This document shows positions 25,306-33,674 of a stretch of 64,000 nt of DNA, in pieces. Source of the stretch: Herbaspirillum rhizosphaerae_A. GTDB taxonomy: Bacteria; Pseudomonadota; Gammaproteobacteria; Burkholderiales; Burkholderiaceae_D. Within the stretch, counting starts at the first letter, position 1. Each line of letters opens with the position of its first letter. The stretch spans positions 1 to 64,000 of the forward strand of contig NZ_JAQQFR010000018.1 of NCBI RefSeq assembly GCF_046025915.1, in the 5' to 3' direction. Under the pieces are notes generated by a model. It searched no databases. It saw nothing but the letters and a program-made list of their open reading frames with translations, and was not told the DNA's origin. The translations under genes and the position numbers were made by a program.

Positions 25306-27000
25306 ATGGATAAATTCTGGCTTGCATCGTACCCCGCAGGCGTCCCAGCCGACATCGACCCAGGCCGCTACCGCTCGCTGGTTCAGTTGATCGACGAGGC
25401 CTTTGTTAAATACGCAGACCGCAATGCCTATGCATGCATGGGCAAGTACCTGACCTATGGCGAGCTGGACAAGATGTCCAACACACTGACCGCATGGTTG
25501 CAAAGTACCGGCCTGAAAAAGGGCGCTCGCGTAGCGATCATGATGCCCAACGTGCTGCAATATCCGGTCGCCATTGCCGCCATCCTGCGCGCCGGTTACA
25601 CGGTGGTTAACGTCAATCCGCTCTACACCCCGCGCGAACTCGAACATCAGTTGAAAGACTCCGGCGCCGAAGCTATCTTCGTGCTGGAAAACTTCGCCTG
25701 CACGCTGGCCAAGGTAATCGCCAATACCGACGTCAAACACGTCGTCGTCGCCAGCATGGGCGAGCTGCTGGGCGGTCTCAAGGGCGCGATCGTGAATCTG
25801 GTGGTGCGCCACGTCAAGAAGCTGGTGCCGCCTTTCTCGTTGCCGCAGTCGATTACTTTCAAGAAGGCGCTCGCGCTGGGCGAAGGCAAAACACCTGCGC
25901 CGATTGATGTTGGTCACGACGACATCGCTTTCCTGCAATACACCGGCGGTACTACCGGCGTCGCCAAGGGCGCGGTGCTGACGCATCGCAACCTGGTGGC
26001 CAATGTGCTGCAGGCGGAAGAGTGGCTGATGCCGGCGCTCAAGCAAGGCGCCAAACTCGATCAACTGGTCTTCATCTGTGCGTTGCCGCTGTATCACATC
26101 TTCGCACTGACGGTCTGCAACATGCTCGGCACCCGCGAAGGCGCGCTCAACGTGCTTATCCCCAATCCGCGCGATATTCCAGGCTTCATCAAAGAGTTGG
26201 GCAAGTACAAGGTCAACACTTTCCCGGCGGTCAATACGCTGTACAACGCGCTACTGAATCATCCTGATTTCACCAAGCTGGATTTTTCCGGCTATCGTTG
26301 CTGCGTGGGCGGCGGCATGGCGGTGCAGAAGTCGGTGGCTGACAAGTGGAAGAAGGTCACCGGTTGCGCCATCATCGAAGGCTACGGCCTGTCGGAGACT
26401 TCGCCGATTGCCAGCGCCAATCCTTGCACCATCGAAGAATACACGGGCACCATCGGCCTGCCGCTGCCGTCGACCGACATCGCGATTCTCGATGACGACG
26501 GCAAGCCTGTGGCCCTCGGCCAGCCCGGAGAAATCGCGATTCGCGGACCGCAAGTAATGGCCGGCTACTGGAATCGTCCCGACGAAACCGAGAAGGTCAT
26601 GACGCCGGACGGCTTCTTCAAATCCGGCGATATCGGCATCATGGACGAACGCGGTTACACCCGCATCGTTGACCGCAAGAAGGACATGATTCTGGTGTCC
26701 GGATTCAACGTCTATCCGAATGAAATCGAAGGCGTGGTGGCTGCGCATCCGGGCGTACTGGAATGCGCCTGCGTCGGCGTGCCGGATGAGCATACCGGCG
26801 AAGCGGTCAAGTTGTTCGTGGTCCGCAAGGACAAGTCGCTGAATGCTGAGCAACTGATGGCTTACTGCAAGGAGCAGTTCACCGGCTACAAGAAACCGAA
26901 GTACATTGAGTTTCGGGATGAGCTGCCAAAGACCAACGTTGGCAAGATTCTCCGTCGCGAATTGCGCGATGAGAAAAAAGAAGAGAAGAAGGCTGCCTGA
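25306..27000 (+). CDS. fadD: Long-chain fatty acid-CoA ligase
   Basis: Acyl-adenylate-forming enzyme of 564 residues that activates fatty acids to acyl-CoA for beta-oxidation or phospholipid synthesis, peripheral on the inner membrane. The AMP-binding motif YTGGTTGVAKGAVLTHRN (about residues 211-228), GYGLSETSP (about 362) and the C-terminal GFFKSGDIGIMDERGY and lysine-containing KTNVGKILRRELR are all intact. RBS AAAGGA precedes the ATG. Confidence 0.93.
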   Translation: MDKFWLASYPAGVPADIDPGRYRSLVQLIDEAFVKYADRNAYACMGKYLTYGELDKMSNTLTAWLQSTGLKKGARVAIMMPNVLQYPVAIAAILRAGYTVVNVNPLYTPRELEHQLKDSGAEAIFVLENFACTLAKVIANTDVKHVVVASMGELLGGLKGAIVNLVVRHVKKLVPPFSLPQSITFKKALALGEGKTPAPIDVGHDDIAFLQYTGGTTGVAKGAVLTHRNLVANVLQAEEWLMPALKQGAKLDQLVFICALPLYHIFALTVCNMLGTREGALNVLIPNPRDIPGFIKELGKYKVNTFPAVNTLYNALLNHPDFTKLDFSGYRCCVGGGMAVQKSVADKWKKVTGCAIIEGYGLSETSPIASANPCTIEEYTGTIGLPLPSTDIAILDDDGKPVALGQPGEIAIRGPQVMAGYWNRPDETEKVMTPDGFFKSGDIGIMDERGYTRIVDRKKDMILVSGFNVYPNEIEGVVAAHPGVLECACVGVPDEHTGEAVKLFVVRKDKSLNAEQLMAYCKEQFTGYKKPKYIEFRDELPKTNVGKILRRELRDEKKEEKKAA

Positions 27001-27032
27001 TTTTCAGCTTGAGTATTCTCAGCAGAACAAAC

Positions 27033-27066
27033 AAAAAACGCGACCTTGCCGGTCGCGTTTTTTTAT
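27033..27066. terminator. Bidirectional Rho-independent terminator
   Basis: AAAAAACGCGACC (27033-27045) pairs with GGTCGCGTTTTTT (27051-27063); it ends fadD and, on the minus strand, the dgoA-dgoK unit. Confidence 0.92.
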
Positions 27067-27095
27067 GGCCGTGCAGCCAGTCAGGCTCAATCGAA

Positions 27096-27719
27096 TCAGG
27101 CCTGGGTTTGCTTCCACGCGCTGACGAAGGCTTCTGCATTCTGCTTCACCTGTTCTGCGCTCATGCCGGGTTTGTACAACGCAGAACCAAGGCCGAATGC
27201 CGATGCGCCGGCTGCAACGAATTCCTTGAGACTGGCAGGTGTGATGCCGCCGACCGGCACCAGCATGACATTGGCCGGAATCACCGCGCGCCAGGCTTTG
27301 ACCACTAACGGACCGAGCTGCTCAGCGGGGAACATCTTGAGGATGTCCGCACCTGCAGCCAGTGCGGCGAATGCCTCGGTCACCGTCGCCACGCCCGGTG
27401 CGCTGGCAAGCCCGGCGGCAGTCGCAGCGCGGATCACTTCGGGATCGCTGTGCGGCATGACGATCAACTGCCCTTCTGCATCCTTGACCTGCAGCACCTG
27501 CGCCGGCGACAGCACCGTACCGGCGCCGACCATGCAACTGGCCGGCAGTGCGTTGCGCAGCACGCGAATGCTTTCGAAGGGTTCGGGGGAATTCAGCGGC
27601 ACTTCGATGATGCGAAAACCCGCGTCATACAAAACCTTGCCGATGCTCTCGACTTCGTCAGGACGGATGCCGCGCAGGATCGCGATCAATCCGCATTGTT
27701 TCAGTGCTTCTTTTAACAT
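27096..27719 (-). CDS. dgoA: 2-dehydro-3-deoxy-6-phosphogalactonate aldolase
   Basis: Class I aldolase of 207 residues that splits KDPGal to pyruvate and glyceraldehyde 3-phosphate (De Ley-Doudoroff galactonate pathway). Catalytic Glu39 (IIEVPLNSP) and Schiff-base Lys128 (ILKMFPAE) are present, with AGTVL and PVGGITP. The MPHSDPEVI stretch is more like DgoA than the glucose-type aldolase Eda. It follows dgoK with a 55-base spacer containing a tandem repeat. No galactonate dehydratase (dgoD) is adjacent. Confidence 0.88.
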   Translation of the reverse strand: MLKEALKQCGLIAILRGIRPDEVESIGKVLYDAGFRIIEVPLNSPEPFESIRVLRNALPASCMVGAGTVLSPAQVLQVKDAEGQLIVMPHSDPEVIRAATAAGLASAPGVATVTEAFAALAAGADILKMFPAEQLGPLVVKAWRAVIPANVMLVPVGGITPASLKEFVAAGASAFGLGSALYKPGMSAEQVKQNAEAFVSAWKQTQA

Positions 27720-27743
27720 GGTGTTTCTCCAGTGATGCTGAAA

Positions 27744-27773
27744 CTCGGTTGAACTCGGTTGAACTCAGTTGAG
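27744..27773. repeat. 10-bp tandem repeat, three copies
   Basis: CTCGGTTGAA at 27744-27753 and 27754-27763, then CTCAGTTGAG at 27764-27773, in the spacer between dgoK and dgoA. Confidence 0.75.
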
Positions 27774-27774
27774 C

Positions 27775-28764
27775 TTAGCTCAGCAGTCCGGCTTGCAGGG
27801 CAATTTTCCACAAGCCGGTTTCGGTGGCTTGCGCCGCGATGTCGATGCCATTCAGATTCAGGCCGTACAGATTCAGGGCGGCCTGATAGCGGGCGCACAG
27901 CTTGTCGTCGCCAATCAGGATGATGTGCGGGGAGGGCGCACAGCCGGCAGCTTCCCGCGTGGATTTCAAGGCAGCGATTTCGTGGCCGATCAACAGTCCG
28001 GACAGATAATCAGGCTGACTGCGCGGCGACAGTTCGCCTACCAGGCTCAGAGTACGGCTGCTGAAAATATTGGACAGCACACCGGCGCGTCCTTCTTCGG
28101 TTTGCGCCACGCGCAAGCCGCGTTCGAAGGCCGCATTATCGGGTTCATCGCCACGTTCCATCGTGCGGCCGAGGATGGTGTGCTGGCTCAGCACGGCATA
28201 GACCTCGCCGGTCATGAAGGTATCGAAATGTGTCATGCGCCGCGCTTGTACGCGCACCCATTTCGAATGCGTGCCGGGCAGGCCGATCAGGACTTCGGCA
28301 TCGCCTTCCAGCGACTCCAGGACGCCGACGACTTGCGTTTCTTCACCGCGGAGGACGTTGGGTAACCCTGTGCGTTGCAGCAAGCCGGGAACGATGTGCA
28401 GCACCAGTCCCGCGGCAATCTCGACGCGCGTCAGTTGCTTGCCGACGTCGGCGACTGCCAGCGGCATGTCGACATAGGCGGCTTCGCGCCAGCCTTGTGC
28501 ACTGCCGACCATGCCGGCGGCGATGACCGGTGTGCCCGGCGCATCGCGTAGCCAATCGCCGCAGGCTTCGTCGAATGCTCTGACGAAGCCTGCGTCGCGG
28601 CTGCTATTGTTGTTGCCGTCGCCCACGGTTGTATCAATCGTGGGCAAGTTCATGATGCCCCACGGTAGCCCGCGCTTGTCGAGCACCACGCCGTCGTCGC
28701 CGAGGCGATAGGCACGCAGCGACGTTGTGCCCCAGTCGAGCGCGATCAGTCGGGTTGTACTCAT
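27775..28764 (-). CDS. dgoK: 2-dehydro-3-deoxygalactonokinase
   Basis: Kinase of 329 residues in the ASKHA fold that phosphorylates 2-keto-3-deoxygalactonate at C6, feeding the aldolase encoded next. The N-terminal phosphate loop LDWGTTSLRAY and the mid-protein GLPGTHSKWVRV are characteristic of DgoK. The gene lies 13 bases after the upstream dehydrogenase. Confidence 0.9.
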   Translation of the reverse strand: MSTTRLIALDWGTTSLRAYRLGDDGVVLDKRGLPWGIMNLPTIDTTVGDGNNNSSRDAGFVRAFDEACGDWLRDAPGTPVIAAGMVGSAQGWREAAYVDMPLAVADVGKQLTRVEIAAGLVLHIVPGLLQRTGLPNVLRGEETQVVGVLESLEGDAEVLIGLPGTHSKWVRVQARRMTHFDTFMTGEVYAVLSQHTILGRTMERGDEPDNAAFERGLRVAQTEEGRAGVLSNIFSSRTLSLVGELSPRSQPDYLSGLLIGHEIAALKSTREAAGCAPSPHIILIGDDKLCARYQAALNLYGLNLNGIDIAAQATETGLWKIALQAGLLS

Positions 28765-28777
28765 TGTGATACGTCTT

Positions 28778-29728
28778 TTAGCGAGGTACCGGCGTCAGCA
28801 GCGGCTTGCCGCTGAAGTGCGCCTGCAGATTCTCGAACGCCAGATCCGCCATGGCGGTGCGTGTGATCACGGTACCGCTGGCCATGTGCGGCGTCAGCGT
28901 GACGTTGTCGAGCTTGGCCAATGCTTCCGGCACATTGGGTTCGTTCTCGAACACATCGAGACCGGCGCCGGCAATTTTGCCTTCCTGCAGTGCCTTGATC
29001 AGCGCTGTCTCATCGACCACCGAGCCGCGCGCCACGTTGATCAGAAAGCCCTTGGGGCCGAGTGCTTCGAGGATCTCGGCATTGATCAATGCACGTGTGC
29101 CTGCGCCGCCCGGCATCGACAGCACGAGGAAGTCGACTTCGGATGCCAGCGTTTTCAGATCGGCCACATAGCGGTAGCTGACGTCACTTTGCGGCGAGCG
29201 GTTGTGATACGCAATCGTCATGTCGAAAGCCTCGGCGCGCTTGGCGATGGCTTTACCGATGCGGCCCAGACCGACGATGCCCAGGCGCGAGCCGGTGACC
29301 TTGGTGGTCAGTGCATGCGGACCTTTTTTCCATTCGCCGCTGCGGGCGAAACGGTCGGCGTGGACGACCTGGCGCGCGGTGGACAGCAACAGCGTCATGG
29401 CGAAATCGGCGACGTCGTCGGTCAGCACATCGGGGGTATTGGTAACTTCGATGCCGCGTTCGCGCGCAGCGACGGCATCGACGCCGTCATAGCCGACACC
29501 GAAGACGGAGATGACTTCCAGCGCCGGGAAGCGGGCGATGAAGTCGCGTGTGACCTTGGTTTCGCCTTTGGACGAAATGGCGCGGATGGATGGCGCAATG
29601 GCGGCCAGTTGGGCTTCGCTCAGGGTGTTGATGTCATGGCAATTGAAATGCTCATGCAGGCGCTGGCTCAGGTGGGGAGGAAGGCTGGCGGCGATGAGGA
29701 CGTCGGGACGTGCGGAAGTGGAGGTCAT
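28778..29728 (-). CDS. D-isomer-specific 2-hydroxyacid dehydrogenase
   Basis: NAD(P)-dependent oxidoreductase of 316 residues, similar to glyoxylate/hydroxypyruvate or 2-ketogluconate reductases. The nucleotide motif GLGRIGKAIAKR, the catalytic Arg (NVARGSVVDE) and Glu (DVFENEP) are present. The catalytic His segment is LTPHMASGT, close to the usual PHIGSAT. Its position first in the dgo unit suggests a sugar-acid substrate, which is an inference. Confidence 0.87.
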   Translation of the reverse strand: MTSTSARPDVLIAASLPPHLSQRLHEHFNCHDINTLSEAQLAAIAPSIRAISSKGETKVTRDFIARFPALEVISVFGVGYDGVDAVAARERGIEVTNTPDVLTDDVADFAMTLLLSTARQVVHADRFARSGEWKKGPHALTTKVTGSRLGIVGLGRIGKAIAKRAEAFDMTIAYHNRSPQSDVSYRYVADLKTLASEVDFLVLSMPGGAGTRALINAEILEALGPKGFLINVARGSVVDETALIKALQEGKIAGAGLDVFENEPNVPEALAKLDNVTLTPHMASGTVITRTAMADLAFENLQAHFSGKPLLTPVPR

Positions 29729-29813
29729 GGGGAATGTCTTAACGGTGGATGAAAAGACAGGTCCGCAGCAGGCAGGCCTGTCCCGGGGAAGTTAGCTTGG
29801 CATCAAATCTGCA

Positions 29814-30281
29814 TCAGGCTGCCGACCAGCCACCGCCCAGCTCCTGCAAACCGCTGGTGATCGGAATGCTGTCGCCCGGCGCTAGTGGCGGGAGGGCACG
29901 CGGTTGACGGTGTTCATCGGTGGCGACGTAGGTCAGCGTGGCTTCGGTCACCTTGACGATTTCGGTCTGGAGTCGATTGCGTTCGGCGTAGACTTCGACG
30001 TTCACGGTGATCGAGGTATTGCCGACTTTGACGATATCGGCGTAAAACGACAGCAAATCGCCGACGAAGACGGGGTGTTTAAACAAGAATGAGTTGACCG
30101 CAATGGTGGCGACGCGGCCGTTTGCGCGCTTGGTGGCGGGCAGGGAACCGGCGATATCAACCTGCGCCATGATCCATCCGCCGAAGACGTCGCCATAGAC
30201 GTTGGCGTCGGCCGGCATCGGCATGACGCGCAACTGCGGCATCTTTCCTACGGGCAGCGAGGTGTTATGCTGGGCTGTCAT
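29814..30281 (-). CDS. Acyl-CoA thioesterase, hotdog fold
   Basis: Hotdog-fold thioesterase of 155 residues related to YciA/acyl-CoA thioester hydrolases. The catalytic region ANVYGDVFGGWIMAQVDIAGS is typical of the family. The start at 30281 (MTAQHNTSLP) was chosen over 30311 because GGAAACGC lies directly before it. It probably hydrolyses medium or short acyl-CoAs; substrate unknown. Confidence 0.85.
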   Translation of the reverse strand: MTAQHNTSLPVGKMPQLRVMPMPADANVYGDVFGGWIMAQVDIAGSLPATKRANGRVATIAVNSFLFKHPVFVGDLLSFYADIVKVGNTSITVNVEVYAERNRLQTEIVKVTEATLTYVATDEHRQPRALPPLAPGDSIPITSGLQELGGGWSAA

Positions 30282-30441
30282 TGCGTTTCCTTTTAAAAGC
30301 GTGAAGTCCATCGGACTCTTATAATGTGGAACAAGCGTGGATATGGCAAAAGACCTAGTTTATAGGACTACCGCATCTCACGCATCCTGCGTCGCACGCA
30401 CCATAAAACAAAAGCACAAATTTTTTTCATCACTATCTTTC

Positions 30442-32301
30442 ATGCGTCAATACTCGACTTCGTCTCCACCGCCTGCGCGCGACGCTTCTGTTCCTGCTCA
30501 TAGCGACTGGCAAACGTTAGGCACGCTGTTGCCTTACCTGTGGACCTACAAATGGCGCGTGCTGCTGGCACTGGGCTTCCTGGTCGGCGCCAAGCTGACC
30601 AATATCGGCGTGCCGTTGTTGCTAAAACAACTAGTCGACCGCATGACGATCGGGCCGAACAATCCTCAGGCTTTGCTGGTGTTGCCGCTGTCGCTGCTGG
30701 TGGCTTACGGCGCCTTGCGACTCGGAACCACCGTCTTTACCGAGTTGCGCGAGTTCGTGTTTGCGAAAGTGACGCAGCGCGCGGTGCGTACGATTGCCTT
30801 GCAAGTGTTCCGCCATCTGCATTCGCTGTCGCTGCGCTTTCACCTGAATCGTCAGACCGGCGGCATGACGCGCGACATCGAACGCGGTACGCGCGGCGTA
30901 TCGACACTCGTGTCGTATGCGTTGTTCAGCATCCTGCCGACGCTGATCGAGATCGGTCTGGTGATGGTCTATCTGGTGCTGCATTACGAGATCTGGTTCA
31001 CCGTCATTACGGGCGGCGCACTGGTGCTGTACATCATCTTCACGATTACGGTGACGGAGTGGCGCACGCATTTCCGTCGCACGATGAACGATCTCGATTC
31101 GCGGGCAAACTCCAAGGCAATCGATTCGCTGCTCAATTACGAGACGGTAAAGTACTTTAGCAATGAAGATTTTGAAGCACGGCGTTACGACGAAGGACTG
31201 CAACGTTACGAAACAGCTGCCATCAAATCGCAGTCGTCGTTGTCGTTGCTGAACTCGGGGCAATCGGCAATCATCGCCATCGCTGTGACGCTGATTCTGT
31301 GGCGCGCAACCCAGGGCGTGATCAACGGCACAATGACTCTGGGCGATCTGGTGCTGGTGAATGCCTTCATGATCCAGTTGTACATTCCGTTGAATTTCCT
31401 CGGTGTGATTTATCGAGAAATCAAGCAGAGCCTGGCCGATATGGAACGTTTGTTTTCGCTGCTGGAGCAGAACAAGGAAATCGCCGATACGGCCAGCGCC
31501 AAACCACTCGTGACGGATGGCGCCGCGGTGCGTTTTTCCAATATCAATTTTAGTTACGAGAGCAAGCGTCAGATTTTGTTTGGTGTCGATTTTGAAATTG
31601 CTGCCGGTACCACGACGGCGGTGGTTGGTCACAGCGGCTCGGGAAAATCGACCTTGTCGCGGCTGCTGTACCGCTTCTACGATGTTGACGCGGGCAGCAT
31701 CACCATTGACGGTCAGGATCTGCGCAACGTGACGCAGGCGTCGTTGCGCCAGGCTATCGGCATCGTGCCGCAGGATACGGTGCTGTTCAACGACACCATC
31801 GAGTACAACATTGCCTACGGCAAGCCCGGCAGCAGCAAGGAAGAAATTGTTGCCGCCGCCAAGGCAGCCTACGTGCATGATTTCATCGAGTCGCTGCCGG
31901 ACGGCTATGCGACGACAGTCGGCGAACGTGGTCTGAAATTGTCGGGCGGTGAAAAGCAGCGCGTGGCGATCGCCCGCACTCTGTTGAAAAATCCTGCGGT
32001 GCTGATTTTTGATGAGGCCACATCCGCACTTGATTCCAAATCGGAGCAGGCGATTCAGGAGCAGTTGAGCGAGATCGCACAGAACCGCACCACACTGGTC
32101 ATCGCACATCGGCTGTCGACGATTGTCGATGCACATCAGATTCTGGTACTGGAACACGGTCGTATCATTGAGCGCGGCACGCATACGCAGTTACTGGTTT
32201 CAGGCGGTGCGTATGCGCAGATGTGGGCAAGGCAGCAAGCCAAGGATGATGACGAAGATGAAGGTGCGTCAGAGTCATCACCATCGCTGCAACTGGCGTA
32301 A
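30442..32301 (+). CDS. ABC exporter of the ATM1/heavy-metal-tolerance type
   Basis: Half-transporter of 619 residues: six-helix membrane domain (about residues 40-320) and ATPase domain with Walker A GHSGSGKST, signature LSGGEKQRVAIARTLL, Walker B VLIFDEATSALD and the H-loop IAHRL. Bacterial Atm1 relatives export glutathione-linked metals or sulfur compounds. The frame extends to 30337, but the extra 35 residues look non-homologous, and a TATAAT at 30320-30325 would place the +1 only ten bases before the earlier ATG. I therefore favour ATG 30442 with a 110-base leader; its Shine-Dalgarno is weak. Confidence 0.85.
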   Translation: MRQYSTSSPPPARDASVPAHSDWQTLGTLLPYLWTYKWRVLLALGFLVGAKLTNIGVPLLLKQLVDRMTIGPNNPQALLVLPLSLLVAYGALRLGTTVFTELREFVFAKVTQRAVRTIALQVFRHLHSLSLRFHLNRQTGGMTRDIERGTRGVSTLVSYALFSILPTLIEIGLVMVYLVLHYEIWFTVITGGALVLYIIFTITVTEWRTHFRRTMNDLDSRANSKAIDSLLNYETVKYFSNEDFEARRYDEGLQRYETAAIKSQSSLSLLNSGQSAIIAIAVTLILWRATQGVINGTMTLGDLVLVNAFMIQLYIPLNFLGVIYREIKQSLADMERLFSLLEQNKEIADTASAKPLVTDGAAVRFSNINFSYESKRQILFGVDFEIAAGTTTAVVGHSGSGKSTLSRLLYRFYDVDAGSITIDGQDLRNVTQASLRQAIGIVPQDTVLFNDTIEYNIAYGKPGSSKEEIVAAAKAAYVHDFIESLPDGYATTVGERGLKLSGGEKQRVAIARTLLKNPAVLIFDEATSALDSKSEQAIQEQLSEIAQNRTTLVIAHRLSTIVDAHQILVLEHGRIIERGTHTQLLVSGGAYAQMWARQQAKDDDEDEGASESSPSLQLA

Positions 32302-32374
32302 GTTAAAACAATACGAAGCAATGTCGCAGTATCGCAATGTCGGCATGATGCTCTCCTGAGGTGGGGTAGGACGA

Positions 32375-33346
32375 ATGGAAACCAAATGGCTTGAAGATTT
32401 TATTTCCTTGGCTGAGACGCGCAGTTTCAGTCGCTCGGCCGAATTGCGGCATGTGACGCAACCGGCTTTTTCACGGCGTATCCAGTCGCTGGAAGCATGG
32501 CTGGGCTCCGATCTGATTGACCGTACTTCGTACCCGACGCGACTGACTGCCGCAGGCGAAGTGTTCTACGAGCAGGCGGTGGAGATGCTCGGCCAGATCA
32601 ACAATACGCGGGCCATGTTGCGCGGCAAGCGGCCGGCCCAGCAGACCACGGTCGATTTTGCGGTGCCGCATACCTTGTCGCTGACCTATTTTCCCAAATG
32701 GCTGAGTTCTCTGGAATCGGGGTTCGGTGCGCTCAATACGCGTCTGATTGCGCTCAATGTTCATGACGCCGTGATGACCATCGTCGAAGGCGGCTGCGAT
32801 TTGCTGTTGTGCTATCACCATCCGCGCCAGCCGGTGCAACTGGATTCCAGCCGTTACGACATGCTGACGATGGGGCATGAAAGCGTGCGTCCCTATTCGC
32901 GTTGTGATCGCAGCGGCAAGCCGGACTACGTGCTTCCCGGAACATCCAAGTCGCCATTGCCTTTCCTGTCCTATACGCCTAACGCCTATCTGGGGCGCAT
33001 GGTTGAACTGATCATGAGCGACGCCAAAAAGCCGCTGCATCTGGAAAAGCACTACGAGACCGACATGTCCGAAAGTCTCAAGATGATGGCGCTGGAAGGT
33101 CATGGCGTGGCTTTCCTGCCGGAGTCTTCGGTGACGCGTGAAGTGCGCAACAAGCAGTTGGCGCGCGCCGATGGCGCTCACGGCGAGTGGGAAGTCGAGA
33201 TGGAGATCCGGCTTTATCGTGAACGGCCGACACCGCAGCGCAGCGGAAAAGTGGTGGTGGCGCGCTTGTGGGATTACCTTCAGGAACTGGAAGAGAACCG
33301 TAAGAATGCAGCTGCGCGGGCAAAAAAGCCGCCGAAAGGCACGTAG
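32375..33346 (+). CDS. LysR-family regulator, HypT/YjiE-like
   Basis: LysR regulator of 323 residues. The winged helix-turn-helix (LAETRSFSRSAELRHVTQPAFSR, residues 11-33) and the start METKWLEDFISL closely follow the HypT (YjiE/QseD) subgroup, known in E. coli as a hypochlorite-responsive regulator that works by methionine oxidation. Whether that function is conserved is unknown. It precedes gdhA by 328 bases on the same strand and may control it or the transporter behind it. Confidence 0.82.
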   Translation: METKWLEDFISLAETRSFSRSAELRHVTQPAFSRRIQSLEAWLGSDLIDRTSYPTRLTAAGEVFYEQAVEMLGQINNTRAMLRGKRPAQQTTVDFAVPHTLSLTYFPKWLSSLESGFGALNTRLIALNVHDAVMTIVEGGCDLLLCYHHPRQPVQLDSSRYDMLTMGHESVRPYSRCDRSGKPDYVLPGTSKSPLPFLSYTPNAYLGRMVELIMSDAKKPLHLEKHYETDMSESLKMMALEGHGVAFLPESSVTREVRNKQLARADGAHGEWEVEMEIRLYRERPTPQRSGKVVVARLWDYLQELEENRKNAAARAKKPPKGT

Positions 33347-33674
33347 TACAAGGCCTGTTTGCAGGTTATGCATGGATTGCATAGTTGCATGCGCACAAAG
33401 CATTAGCGTTGGTGCATTGCATTGCCCTACGATGGCGTCGCTGTCGATGGCGTGCCCTGGAGTCTGGTTTGCACGGTTTTCCTGTGCAGAGATGTCCACA
33501 CGCCTGGCGAGGCTTTCTCCTCGCCGGTGGCTGAAAAATTAAGCAATATCGCGCGACAACTCCGACTCCGGAAGGAGTAGGATGACGTAACCCTGAGTTT
33601 CGCGGTTTGATTAATTTTGCAGCAGCGTCGGCCAGCATGGCTAAAGCGTGGCAACATCAAGGAGCGATTGCATC
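33347..33674 (+). other. gdhA leader region with hairpins and a two-codon ORF
   Basis: About 328 bases without a gene. Hairpins are GGCGAGG (33506-33512) / CCTCGCC (33519-33525), and ACTCC/GGAGT closing a GGAA tetraloop (33565-33578). An AAGGAG then sits before ATG ACG TAA at 33582-33590, a start-stop mini-ORF. TGCAT-type repeats lie near 33368-33420. No promoter was identified with confidence. Confidence 0.4.

Noticed and set aside
30631..32184. 517-residue minus-strand ORF across the Atm1-type exporter
   Set aside because: Complete antisense shadow of a well-supported ABC transporter; His/Arg/Gln-rich composition typical of reverse frames in GC-rich DNA.
33368..33420. TGCAT repeats as a CRISPR or iteron-like array
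   Set aside because: Units are five bases, irregularly spaced and unaccompanied by cas or replication genes.
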